From: Halobellus rufus
GTDB taxonomy: Archaea; Halobacteriota; Halobacteria; Halobacteriales; Haloferacaceae
DNA length: 64,000 bases
Reading direction: 5' to 3'
Assembly (NCBI RefSeq): GCF_000739575.1
Contig: NZ_BBJO01000003.1
Span: 124,001 to 188,000, forward strand
The notes under the pieces were generated by a model, which was given only the letters and a program-made list of their open reading frames with translations, was not told the origin of the DNA and ran no database searches. The stretch's first letter is position 1. Every line of letters begins with the position of its first letter. Positions 1 to 7,425 of this stretch are shown here, piece after piece. A program made the translations under genes and the position numbers.

Positions 1-450
1 GATGCCGCCGCCGACGAACGGTGTGAGCACCCACAGCGAGATGATCTGCTGGTACTTCGCGACCGCCGGCCCGCCGCCGTTCGCGAGGCCGACGCCGACG
101 ACCGCGCCGGTGACGGTGAAGGCCGTCGCGATCGGATAGCCCGCGAAGACGCCGATCGCGACGAGCGCGGCCGCGACGAGCAGCGCCACCGTCGACGCCG
201 TCGGCGTGAGGACGGAGCCCACGACGAGCTCGTTGCCGACGGCCTCGGTGACGTTCGCGCCCTGGAGGACGGCCCCGGAGAGACCGAGCACGCCGACGAC
301 GAACCCCGCGCGCATCACGGAGATAGCGTTCGCACCGACGGCGGGGGCGAACGGCGTCGACCCCGAGGAGCCCGCGCCGATCGACCACGCCATAAACATA
401 CTCGCGAGCGCGGCGACGACGAGGGTGAGAAGCGTCCCGGTTGCGACCAT
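1..450 (-). CDS. Inorganic phosphate transporter, PiT family (C-terminal part outside window)
   Basis: This is the N-terminal ~150 residues of a PiT-type permease that takes up inorganic phosphate with a cation. The start codon is at 448-450 and the gene runs off the window's left edge. The translation begins with a hydrophobic helix, then shows the PiT signature region with GANxxS-type residues (SFA/PAVGANAIS-like), followed by alternating membrane segments with a G-A-N-V-T-E-A-V-G-N stretch. A small membrane protein gene ends 4 bp upstream on the same strand, so the two are probably co-transcribed. Family assignment rests on the repeated GAN motif and helix pattern; counter-ion and affinity cannot be read from the fragment. 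Confidence 0.85.
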   Translation of the reverse strand, partial: MVATGTLLTLVVAALASMFMAWSIGAGSSGSTPFAPAVGANAISVMRAGFVVGVLGLSGAVLQGANVTEAVGNELVVGSVLTPTASTVALLVAAALVAIGVFAGYPIATAFTVTGAVVGVGLANGGGPAVAKYQQIISLWVLTPFVGGGI

Positions 451-454
451 TTCG

Positions 455-676
455 CTACTTCCCTCGGTATCCCTCGTCGAATCCGTCGCGGAGCCCGGTC
501 AGCGTGCGCCGGACGAACAGATACGCGAAGAAGACGAAGCCCAAGAGAAACACGAGGAGGACGACGAGCGCCGGATTACTCGCGACGAAGTCGACGACGG
601 CGTCGATCTGCGCGGGGGTGCCACCCGGATCCACGGCTCCCGATCGGCCGATCGCACCCGGTGGTGAGACGAACAT
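455..676 (-). CDS. Small single-span membrane protein upstream of PiT permease
   Basis: It encodes 73 residues: a short Gly/Pro-rich N-terminus, one strong transmembrane helix at about residues 35-56 (Leu/Val/Phe-rich) and a basic-then-acidic tail. It ends 4 bp before the PiT permease start on the same strand, so an operon is likely and a role as a permease accessory or assembly subunit is an inference. I do not recognise a characterised family. The ATG at 674-676 is preferred because the open frame upstream of it is low-complexity Arg/Gly sequence antisense to the neighbouring regulator. Confidence 0.7.
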   Translation of the reverse strand: MFVSPPGAIGRSGAVDPGGTPAQIDAVVDFVASNPALVVLLVFLLGFVFFAYLFVRRTLTGLRDGFDEGYRGK

Positions 677-787
677 AGCCGCCGCTTCCCCCGGCGTCAG
701 TAAAGGCGTTTCGCCGTCGGCTCCGGCGCGTGGGTCTCGGGAGCGAGAGCAAGACTCATCACAGGTGCGTCGAAAGGTATCTGAGAG

Positions 788-1747
788 ATGGCCGACATTC
801 TGCCCTCCCGGCCAGACGTCTCCGACGGCGAGGACAAGGACCCGCGCGTCGTCGGACTCGACAGCGACGAGGTCGACGAGCTGCTCGCGGCGATCGGATC
901 GGGGACGGCCCGAACGGTCCTCGCCGAACTCCACGAGGAGCCGGGGACGCCCTCGGAGGTCGCCGACCGCGTCGACACCTCGATCCAGAACGCCCAGTAC
1001 CACCTCGACCGACTCGAGACCGCCGGACTCATCGAGTCCGCCGGGACGGCGTACTCGGAGAAGGGTCGGGAGATGACCGTCTACGCGCCCGCGGACCGAG
1101 CGCTCGTCGTCGTCGCCGGCACGGAAGACGACACGAGCGGCCTCCAGTCGGTGTTGGGGCAGTTGCTCGGCGGACTGGGGGTCGTCGCGCTCGGCAGCGT
1201 GCTCGTCGACAGGCTCGTGCGCTCCGGAGCGGCCCCGACGGTGTCCCTCGGATCGAGCGGCGCTGGCGGGGACGGGGGAACCCCCGACGCGGACGGCGGG
1301 AGCGGCGGCGGCACCGGCGGGGAGGCGGCGAATACCAGCGGGACGGAGACAGCGGCGGGGGAAGCCACCGAGACGGCGACCCCGGCCGAGGCAGAGACGG
1401 CGACGCCGACTCCGGAGCCGACGACCGAAGCGTCGGACGACGGCGGGTTTCAGATCGCCGAGGCGACCGAGACGCCGACTCCGGAGCCGACCGCGGAACC
1501 GACTGCCGCGCCCACCGCCGAGCCGACAGCCGAGCCCACGGCGACCGAGGCCCCGACGGAAACGGTCGCGGAGGCGACCCAGACAGCCGCCGAGACAGTC
1601 CAAGCCGTCGGAAGGGGAGGAGAAGGCCCGATAGAGGCGGTGAGCGCGGCGCTGTCGACGCTCCCGCCGGGCGCGTTCTTCTTCGTCGGCGGGGTCGTCG
1701 CGCTGGCGTTCCTCGCGGTCGCGTGGCAGCGCGGGTGGCTCTCATGA
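788..1747 (+). CDS. ArsR-like winged-helix regulator with C-terminal membrane segments
   Basis: This 319-residue protein has an N-terminal winged helix-turn-helix (about residues 25-105; the helix pair contains TPSEVADRVDTS then NAQYHLDRLETAG, typical of ArsR-type recognition helices). A hydrophobic stretch follows at about 118-137, then a long low-complexity linker rich in Thr, Glu, Pro and Ala (about 150-270, repeats of TPEPT/TAEPT type), and a second transmembrane helix near 290-312. It is divergent from the phosphate permease pair, so regulation of phosphate uptake is plausible but inferred. A DNA-binding domain tethered to the membrane by a disordered linker is a recurring haloarchaeal design; the signal sensed is unknown. 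Confidence 0.8.
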   Translation: MADILPSRPDVSDGEDKDPRVVGLDSDEVDELLAAIGSGTARTVLAELHEEPGTPSEVADRVDTSIQNAQYHLDRLETAGLIESAGTAYSEKGREMTVYAPADRALVVVAGTEDDTSGLQSVLGQLLGGLGVVALGSVLVDRLVRSGAAPTVSLGSSGAGGDGGTPDADGGSGGGTGGEAANTSGTETAAGEATETATPAEAETATPTPEPTTEASDDGGFQIAEATETPTPEPTAEPTAAPTAEPTAEPTATEAPTETVAEATQTAAETVQAVGRGGEGPIEAVSAALSTLPPGAFFFVGGVVALAFLAVAWQRGWLS

Positions 1748-1783
1748 GCACCTACCGCTCGTCTGTCCGGCCGTCCGACGGCG

Positions 1784-2302
1784 CTACGGTTCGCCGTCGA
1801 CGACGAACGACTCGAACACGTCGCCGTCGACGGTGACGAGTCGCCCCTCGACGCCGCCGTCGGGCAGGGCTTCGAGTTCGGCGTGCGCCGCGCGGTTGCC
1901 GCGCGGCTGGGCGTGGCTGCCCGGGTTGAGCAGGGTGACCTCGCCCGTTTCGTCGTACGTCGGTCGGTGACTGTGCCCGAAGAGGACGACGTCGGCACCG
2001 CGCTGACGGCCGAACAGCGAGAGCGCCGTCGGGCCGCCGGGCCGGGTGTGCGTCATCGCGAACGTGAGCCCGCCGTACGTGAAGTTCCGGGCGTCGGGGA
2101 GCCGCGAGCGGATCCCCGCGTCGTCGTTGTTGCCGGTGACGCCCAGCAGTCGGGTCGACTCGCGCTCGAAGTCGTCGAGGACGGACTCCCGCATAAAGTC
2201 GCCCGCGTGCGCGACGACGTCGGCCTCGCGGACGGCCTCGAGCGTCCGTCCGGCGAGGCGGTGCGAATCGGTGCTGTGGGTGTCGGAGACGACGGTGAGC
2301 AT
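1784..2302 (-). CDS. YfcE/MJ0936-family metallophosphoesterase
   Basis: The 172-residue protein has all the calcineurin-like phosphoesterase motifs in order: VSDTH at residues ~4-8, HAGD near 35, GNND near 60 and GHSH near 110. These residues bind two divalent metals. Length matches the YfcE/MJ0936 group, which hydrolyses phosphodiesters; the physiological substrate is not known. The start at 2300-2302 directly precedes the first beta strand, and longer upstream frames are low complexity. It converges with the HTH regulator and diverges from the cation transporter. Confidence 0.88.
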   Translation of the reverse strand: MLTVVSDTHSTDSHRLAGRTLEAVREADVVAHAGDFMRESVLDDFERESTRLLGVTGNNDDAGIRSRLPDARNFTYGGLTFAMTHTRPGGPTALSLFGRQRGADVVLFGHSHRPTYDETGEVTLLNPGSHAQPRGNRAAHAELEALPDGGVEGRLVTVDGDVFESFVVDGEP

Positions 2303-2428
2303 AGCCGGCGTAGGCGGTCGACCCTCAAGAACCGTCCGACTGCCGAGACGGTGCGGTTCGGCCCGAGACGCACCACCGGTTCGTCCGCAGGTGCAAACCA
2401 CTTTATTCCCGTCCTCGGTGATGAGCGT

Positions 2429-3382
2429 ATGGCCGGAAGCAAAGGCGTCGTCCTCGCCGCGCTGTTCGCGAACGGGGCGATAGCCGTGATGAAGTTCGGC
2501 GGATTCCTCCTCACCGGCAGTCCATCGATGCTGTCGGAGACGTACCACTCGATCTCCGACACCGGCAACCAGGTGTTCCTCCTCGTCGGGATCCGGTTCA
2601 GCGAGAAGGAGTCGAGCCGCGAGCACCCGTTCGGATACGGGAAAGCGCAGTTCTTCTACTCGTTTCTGGTCGCCGTGCTCCTGTTCGGGATCGCGGGCTG
2701 GGAGTCGGCGAAGCACGGCTACAACGCGATTATGCACGGGGGCCACGCCGCGAGCGGAACGCTCACGGTCGCGGGGTCGACGTTCCCCTCGTGGTACGTG
2801 AACGTCGTCGTATTACTCGGCGCGATCGGGTTCGAGAGCTACGCGCTGTGGAAGGCGAACGCGGAGATGCAGCGGCAGATCGACCACTACGGCTGGAGCG
2901 GGATCAGGGAGGCGTTCGACAAGATGAGCGACGTGACGACGCTGACCGCGTTCACCGAGGACACCATCGCGCTGCTCGGCGCGGGACTGGCGCTCATCGG
3001 GATCCTGCTGTCGAAGGCGACCGGCAACGAGGTGTTCGACGCGATCGCCGCGCTACTCATCGGATTGATGCTGATGGGGTTCGCGCTCGCGCTGGCGTGG
3101 GAGAACAAGCGGCTGATTCTGGGCGAAAGCCTCCCGGCCGACGTCGAGGCCGACCTCCGCGACGCGGTTCGCGAGTCGACGAAAGTCGTCCACATCGACA
3201 CGTTTCGGACGGTCTACGTCGGTCCGCAGACGGTGCTCGTGACGATGGACGTCACCGTCGGTCCCGAAACGGAGGCCGGCGACCTCGATGGAATCATCGA
3301 GGACATCGAAGCGCGACTCCGCGGGGCCGACGACCGCGTGACGCACGTGTTCGTCGAACCGGAGGTCTCGACTCGGCTCTGA
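2429..3382 (+). CDS. Cation diffusion facilitator (CDF) family metal transporter
   Basis: This 317-residue protein has about six transmembrane helices and a C-terminal cytoplasmic domain (residues ~235-315) of the CDF dimerisation type. Metal-site motifs are visible: H-S-I-S-D in helix 2 (near 38-42) and E-D-T-I-A-L in helix 5 (near 172). The EDT form is that of the ZnT9-like branch rather than the usual HxxxD. CDF proteins export Zn2+, Fe2+ or Mn2+ in exchange for protons; the metal cannot be told here. Its TGA (3380-3382) abuts the stop of the convergent threonine aldolase with no spacer. A TATA-like CTTTATTC lies about 25 bp upstream of the ATG. Confidence 0.88.
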   Translation: MAGSKGVVLAALFANGAIAVMKFGGFLLTGSPSMLSETYHSISDTGNQVFLLVGIRFSEKESSREHPFGYGKAQFFYSFLVAVLLFGIAGWESAKHGYNAIMHGGHAASGTLTVAGSTFPSWYVNVVVLLGAIGFESYALWKANAEMQRQIDHYGWSGIREAFDKMSDVTTLTAFTEDTIALLGAGLALIGILLSKATGNEVFDAIAALLIGLMLMGFALALAWENKRLILGESLPADVEADLRDAVRESTKVVHIDTFRTVYVGPQTVLVTMDVTVGPETEAGDLDGIIEDIEARLRGADDRVTHVFVEPEVSTRL

Positions 3383-4414
3383 TCAGGCGCTCAATTCGGT
3401 GACGACGTCGGAAATCAGATCGACGGCGTCGTCGACGTCCTCGCGGGTCACGTCGAGGTGCGTACAGAAGCGCGTGAGGTAGGGGCCGTGGTGGCCGCCG
3501 AGGACGCCGCGTGCCTCGCAGGCTTCGGCGAACGTCTCGGCGCGGACGCCGAGGTCGTCGGTGAACACCTGCACGATGTTGGTGTCCGGGTCCGCGGCGC
3601 GGACGCCGTCGAGGGCGTCGAGACCGCTCGCGAGCGCGGCGGCGTTCTCGTGGTCGACGGCGAGTCGCTCGACGTTGTCCAGCGCGAGCAGCCCGGGCGC
3701 GGCGATCATCCCGGCCTGGCGCATCCCGCCGCCGAGCAGTTTGCGGACGCGGCGGGCCTCCTCGACGAAGTCCTCGTCGCCCGCGAGGATCGAGCCGACC
3801 GGGGCACCGAGGCCCTTCGAGAGGCAGAAGAGTACCGAGTCGACGTCGCGGACCATCCGCGCGGGGTCGACGTCGAGCGCGACGCAGGCGTTGAACAGCC
3901 GCGCGCCGTCGAGGTGCACCGGGACGCCGCGGTCGTGCGCCGCCTCGGCCGCCGCGGCGATACGGTCCGGTGGAACCGCGACGCCGCCGCGGCCGTTGTG
4001 GGTGTTCTCGAGCGCGAGGAGCCCCGTTCCGGCGCGGTGCAGATCCGCCTCGACGTACGCCTCGTCGATCTGTGCGGGCGTCGGGACGGCCTCGTCCGCG
4101 TCGACGGGACGCGGCTGGATGCCGGACAACTGGGCGAGTCCGCCGAGTTCCCAGCAGTAGATGTGCGATTTCCGGTCGAGGAGGACCTCCTCGCCCCGGT
4201 CGGCGTGGACGCGGGCGGCGATCTGGTTGCCCATCGTGCCGGTCGGCACGTAGAGGGCGTCCTCGGTGCCGACGCGTTCGGCCGCGGCGGCTTCGAGTTC
4301 GTTCACCGACGGGTCCTCGCCGTAGACGTCGTCGCCGACGGGCGCGTCCGCGGCCGCCTCGCGCATCGCCTCTGAGGGCCGCGTGACCGTGTCGCTTCGG
4401 AGGTCGATCGACAT
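3383..4414 (-). CDS. ltaE: Low-specificity L-threonine aldolase
   Basis: The 343-residue protein is a fold-type I PLP enzyme that cleaves threonine or allo-threonine to glycine and acetaldehyde. It opens with I-D-L-R-S-D-T-V-T-x-P, the N-terminal signature of the family, carries VGDDVYGEDP near residue 27, VPTGTMGNQ near 57, HLDGARLFNA near 167 and the PLP lysine in LSKGLGAPVGS near 200. Length is normal. Its stop codon is immediately adjacent to that of the convergent CDF transporter, so any 3' untranslated regions must overlap the opposite gene. Confidence 0.93.
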   Translation of the reverse strand: MSIDLRSDTVTRPSEAMREAAADAPVGDDVYGEDPSVNELEAAAAERVGTEDALYVPTGTMGNQIAARVHADRGEEVLLDRKSHIYCWELGGLAQLSGIQPRPVDADEAVPTPAQIDEAYVEADLHRAGTGLLALENTHNGRGGVAVPPDRIAAAAEAAHDRGVPVHLDGARLFNACVALDVDPARMVRDVDSVLFCLSKGLGAPVGSILAGDEDFVEEARRVRKLLGGGMRQAGMIAAPGLLALDNVERLAVDHENAAALASGLDALDGVRAADPDTNIVQVFTDDLGVRAETFAEACEARGVLGGHHGPYLTRFCTHLDVTREDVDDAVDLISDVVTELSA

Positions 4415-4517
4415 AGTGGACCAGTCGGCGTCGGAGGCAAAGTATCCGCGGGTATGCGTCGCTCTCAGCGGTTGAAAGCGAGAAAAGAGAGCGACAAACT
4501 ACGACGGGATGCGGGAG

Positions 4518-5063
4518 TTACCCGAGGAGGAACTTCGCGATCCGGTTGTCCGCGAAGTCGAGCTGTTCCAGGTAGGCGTCGAGGCCGAGGATCCGGCCCG
4601 CGCCGAGGGTCGCGACGGTGACGAAGAGCAGGAGCCCCATCAGGTCACCGTTGACCAGCCCGTGCGCCCAGTCGGCGTTCCCCAGGTAGAAGAACGTCAT
4701 CAGGACGACCCCGAAGAACGAGGCCAGCCGGACGAGCGCGCCCACGACCAGTCCGAGCCCGATGAGGAACTCGCCGAGCGGGATCATCAGGTTCGTGAAC
4801 TCCAGCATCCACGGGGTGCTCGCGACCCACGTGAACAGGCCCGCGATCGGACTGCCCGAGGCGTTGAGGAGGTAGCCGCTCGCGTCGAACGGCTCGCCGG
4901 CGACGAAGCTGAACTTCGTGAAGCCGGCGTGCAGGAACCAGTAGCCGGTGATCACGCGCAGCACGGCGATCCAGTAGCCGGCGAGGGTGCCCTGCAGGTC
5001 GAAGTCGAGGACGTTTCCGAAGGTCGTCTCAGCCGCGGTTCGGGTGGTGGGGGTTGTGCTCAT
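4518..5063 (-). CDS. DoxX family membrane protein
   Basis: It encodes 181 residues with four predicted membrane helices and the DoxX pattern: a first helix with RVITGYWFLHAGFTKF, a Gly/Pro-rich second helix with P-x-G-E-F-L-I-G-L-G-L, and two short C-terminal helices. DoxX proteins include the small subunit of thiosulfate:quinone oxidoreductase and many uncharacterised redox-linked membrane proteins; no partner gene lies next to it, so the electron donor is unknown. The start at 5061-5063 is followed by a Thr-rich cytoplasmic stretch. The promoter carries a palindrome (see the regulatory entry). Confidence 0.82.
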   Translation of the reverse strand: MSTTPTTRTAAETTFGNVLDFDLQGTLAGYWIAVLRVITGYWFLHAGFTKFSFVAGEPFDASGYLLNASGSPIAGLFTWVASTPWMLEFTNLMIPLGEFLIGLGLVVGALVRLASFFGVVLMTFFYLGNADWAHGLVNGDLMGLLLFVTVATLGAGRILGLDAYLEQLDFADNRIAKFLLG

Positions 5064-5102
5064 AATCGTTCACCTTACACCTGAACAGTTGCACGCTCGG
5101 AG

Positions 5103-5125
5103 CATATAACGGGAATACGGTTCCC
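5103..5125 (-). promoter_or_regulatory. DoxX gene promoter: TATA-like box with adjoining palindrome
   Basis: Read on the minus strand, a TATA-like GTTATATG (5103-5110) lies about 40 bp upstream of the DoxX start. Immediately upstream of it is GGGAA-CCGTA-TTCCC (5111-5125), a perfect 5-bp inverted repeat where a BRE would be. An operator at the BRE would let a dimeric repressor or activator control transcription; the protein that binds is unknown. Confidence 0.4.
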
Positions 5126-5246
5126 GATTTTGTAGAAATCGAGTGAACGACTACCGTACGATTGGTTCCCCGCGCCGCCGGCGGCGGCGTCTGACGGACT
5201 CGATCGGGTGCGTAAGAGCGTTATACCAAACGCGGGATCGTCTGCT

Positions 5247-5666
5247 ATGGAGTACCTTCCGTGGGTGATCGTCGCGCTCGTGTCGTACGGGACGCTCGCG
5301 CCGCTGACCAGCAAGGTGACACAGGAGGTTCCGCCGGCCGTCTCGCTGTTTCTGGCCACGGCCGTCTTTCTCGTGCTCACGCTCGGGGTGATGGTCGCGA
5401 CGGAGACGAACCCGCTGACGTACGCGCTCCTGCCCAGCGCGGGCTACATCTACGTCGGCGGCGCGTTTCTCGCGGTCGGGATCCTCTCGTACTACTTCGC
5501 CCTACAGCGCGGCCCCGTCAGCGTCGTCGTCCCGATCTACGGGATGTTCATCGTCGGGAGTTCGGTCATCGGGATCGCGTTCCTAGGCGAGGAACTGACG
5601 CTCACGCGCGTCGGCGGCATCGCCTCGGCGATCGTCGCGGTCTATCTCAGTTCGGGGGCCGAGTGA
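5247..5666 (+). CDS. Half-size EamA-type transporter, first of a pair
   Basis: This 139-residue protein has four predicted membrane helices and ends with the EamA signature block GPVSVVVPIYGMFIV (residues ~91-105) followed by the last helix. Full-length EamA (DMT superfamily) permeases contain two such units; here each unit is a separate gene. The next gene is a paralog of the same length whose ATG overlaps this TGA (TGATG), so translation is coupled and an antiparallel heterodimer, as in paired SMR proteins, is the likely form. The substrate is unknown. The ATG at 5247 is chosen because it begins directly before the first helix. Confidence 0.82.
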   Translation: MEYLPWVIVALVSYGTLAPLTSKVTQEVPPAVSLFLATAVFLVLTLGVMVATETNPLTYALLPSAGYIYVGGAFLAVGILSYYFALQRGPVSVVVPIYGMFIVGSSVIGIAFLGEELTLTRVGGIASAIVAVYLSSGAE

Positions 5667-6085
5667 TGGCGCGCTCGTACCTGCAGTTCTCGATCCTCGC
5701 GTTCGTGACCTACAGTCTCGTCGCGCCGCTTCTGAAGGTCGCGATGGAGACGATCCCGAGCACGCCGGCGGTCTTCTTCTCGAACTTCGTGCTGCTCCTC
5801 GTCGTCGGCGGCGTGCTGTACTACCGCGGCGAGTCGCCCGTCCCGTATCTGCGGCACCGATACACCCCGCACATCGTCGGTCTGGGCGTCCTGCTCACCG
5901 TCGGCCTGCTGACGTACTACCGCGCCCTCGAACTCGGTCCGGTGAGCGTCGTCGTGCCGATCTACGGCCTCTTCATCGTCGTGAGTTCGGTGATCGGCAT
6001 CGTCGCCTTCGAGGAGACGCTCACTCCCCGGAAGGTCGGCGGGATCTTCTTCAGTATCGTGGCGATCGTGTTGATCTCGGTCTGA
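5666..6085 (+). CDS. Half-size EamA-type transporter, second of a pair
   Basis: This 139-residue protein is a paralog of the preceding gene, with four helices and the block GPVSVVVPIYGLFIV at the same position (residues ~91-105). Its ATG overlaps the upstream stop by one base. The pair equals one classical ten- or eight-helix EamA permease split in two. Charged residues in the loops differ between the two copies, as expected if they insert with opposite topology, but this needs a formal count. Drug/metabolite export or amino-acid export are family possibilities only. Confidence 0.82.
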   Translation: MARSYLQFSILAFVTYSLVAPLLKVAMETIPSTPAVFFSNFVLLLVVGGVLYYRGESPVPYLRHRYTPHIVGLGVLLTVGLLTYYRALELGPVSVVVPIYGLFIVVSSVIGIVAFEETLTPRKVGGIFFSIVAIVLISV

Positions 6086-6163
6086 GAGCGGGCGGTCGTC
6101 GGAGCACGTGCGACAGGCACGTCGGGGTCGGACGTTCGTCTGCTCACGTCGTTCGCAGACAGA

Positions 6164-6188
6164 AAGGTCCGGGTGCGAGAATTGAACC
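6164..6188. repeat. Duplicate of tRNA-His 3' end (attachment-site-like repeat)
   Basis: Bases 6164-6188 are identical over 25 bp to 6273-6297, which covers the last 22 bases of the tRNA-His gene plus 3 bases beyond its 3' end. The extra copy lies 109 bp downstream of the tRNA (minus-strand sense). A displaced copy of a tRNA 3' end is what remains after an integrase-driven element has integrated and been lost, or has been lost down to its ends. The ~84 bp between the copies hold no gene. Confidence 0.6.
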
Positions 6189-6275
6189 TCACCCGAGAAC
6201 CTGCGCTCCGCGCAGAACCTCAGTCTAGTTAGATTCTCGCCTTCCGTCCTTCTTCGTCACTACGTTCCTCAGAAG

Positions 6276-6349
6276 GTCCGGGTGCGAGAATTGAACCCGC
6301 GTCTCAGCCTCCACAAGGCTGAAGGATAGTCCACTACCCTAACCCGGAC
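6276..6349 (-). tRNA. tRNA-His (anticodon GTG)
   Basis: The minus strand folds as a tRNA of 74 nt. The acceptor stem GTCCGGGT pairs with ACCCGGAC, so the extra 5' G of histidine tRNAs (G-1) is encoded and pairs with C73. The anticodon stem CAGCC/GGCTG encloses the loop TTGTGGA with anticodon GTG, and the T arm reads CGGGTTCAATTCTCG. CCA is not encoded. The last 22 bases are duplicated 109 bp downstream. Confidence 0.95.
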
Positions 6350-6466
6350 ACGCACCTTCAGGTACCCCCGTCGCAGTCAAATACGTTACGACTCCGCACC
6401 GGAGTGCGGCGAAGTCACACGGAATCGGGAGGCTTTTCGCCCGCAGCGACCTACGAACGCGTAACC

Positions 6467-6922
6467 GTGGCTATCACGGACAAGGTCTACCTCAAGAACC
6501 ACCGCCAGATCGTCTCCCAACTCGACGTCAACATCCCGAAGGGGGCGTTCAAGGGCGCGACGATGGACGTGCTCTACTCCGGCGAGGGCCTCTCGAAGGT
6601 CGACGACGCGACGCGGGACCGCCTGCTCGACTTCGCCGAGGACTTCCTCGACCCGGAGAACCCCGACGACCTCTACACCGGCTACCCCGAGCGGCAGTTC
6701 GTCCGCTACCTCCTCGAACTGCGCGCGCAGGGACTCGGCCCAGACGCGATCGTCGACGTGATGGGCGACGAGTACATGCTGTACGCGTATCCCGGCGACG
6801 TGCTCTCGTTTCTGGACAACGCGGTCCGAACGCTCGAAGCGGCCGAGACGCTCGCTGGCGTCGAGGGCAACGAGGAGATGGAACAGAAGCTACACCGCGC
6901 GCGAACGGCGCTGTCGGGGTAG
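6467..6922 (+). CDS. Conserved haloarchaeal hypothetical protein
   Basis: It encodes 151 residues from a GTG start at 6467; the frame is open further upstream but the extension is unlike the body of the protein. The sequence is soluble, acidic and mostly helical, with no membrane segment or signal peptide. I recognise no domain. Notable stretches are an N-terminal KNHRQIVSQLD, a central FLDPENPDDLYTGYPERQF and an acidic C-terminal helix. It lies alone between tRNA-His and a convergent broken gene. Confidence 0.72.
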   Translation: MAITDKVYLKNHRQIVSQLDVNIPKGAFKGATMDVLYSGEGLSKVDDATRDRLLDFAEDFLDPENPDDLYTGYPERQFVRYLLELRAQGLGPDAIVDVMGDEYMLYAYPGDVLSFLDNAVRTLEAAETLAGVEGNEEMEQKLHRARTALSG

Positions 6923-6927
6923 CGTCG

Positions 6928-7295
6928 CTAGTTGAGCAACTCTGATACGTCGACGGCGTCGATATCCAGTGACGGCTTCTCGAGGTGCTTCGCGATCGAG
7001 AGCAGTATCTCGACTTCCCGAGCGGCGTCGGTGATTTGACCCGCTCACGCTCGCGATCGAACTCGATGCTCGCGAACGATTCGATCTCCGGCAGGTGAGT
7101 GTGATGCAACGTCAGCAATACGTCCTCGAACCGCCTGTCGGGTTCCGTAACGTCAGCCGAAGCGGCTTCCCACTCGTGGACCGCCTCTGCGAGTTCTTCG
7201 ACCGTGACCGCGTGGTCTCGCTGATAGAGATAGTAGAGCGCGTACCGCCGCCGTTCCTTGCTGAGTAGCTTGAATACCTCGTCTAACGAAGTCAC
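6928..7295 (-). pseudogene. DUF7344-type winged-helix protein, frameshifted
   Basis: The N-terminal part (from a GTG at 7293-7295) reads SLDEVFKLLSKERRRYALYYL, then a winged-helix region ending IEFDRERERVK. At 7033-7040 the frame breaks. One extra base would restore ...VK-ITDAAREVEILLSIAKHLEKP... and a stop at 6928-6930, which is the normal ending of this haloarchaeal regulator-like family (~120 residues). The break is therefore a single-base deletion, either real or a sequencing error. A TATA-like CTATATAG at 7318-7325 (minus sense) lies 26 bp from the GTG, supporting this start over an in-frame GTG at 7379. Confidence 0.75.
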
Positions 7296-7425
7296 GGAGA
7301 AGTCAGGCGACGTACAGCTATATAGATGTCGGCATAAATACAGGCCACAAGGCCAAGTTTCCAGTTCCGCTGTCGACACGCCTCCTCAGGGTGGTTCCGA
7401 GCGATTCCACCGTGTGATCCCGCTG

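Noticed and set aside
1380-1570. Tandem DNA repeat in the HTH regulator linker
   Set aside because: The GA-CG-CCGAC-type repetition is just the codons of a Thr/Pro/Glu/Ala-rich linker, not a CRISPR or satellite array.
455-1603. 382-codon minus-strand frame opposite the HTH regulator
   Set aside because: Only the last 73 codons (455-676) look like a real membrane protein; the rest is antisense Arg/Gly-rich sequence.
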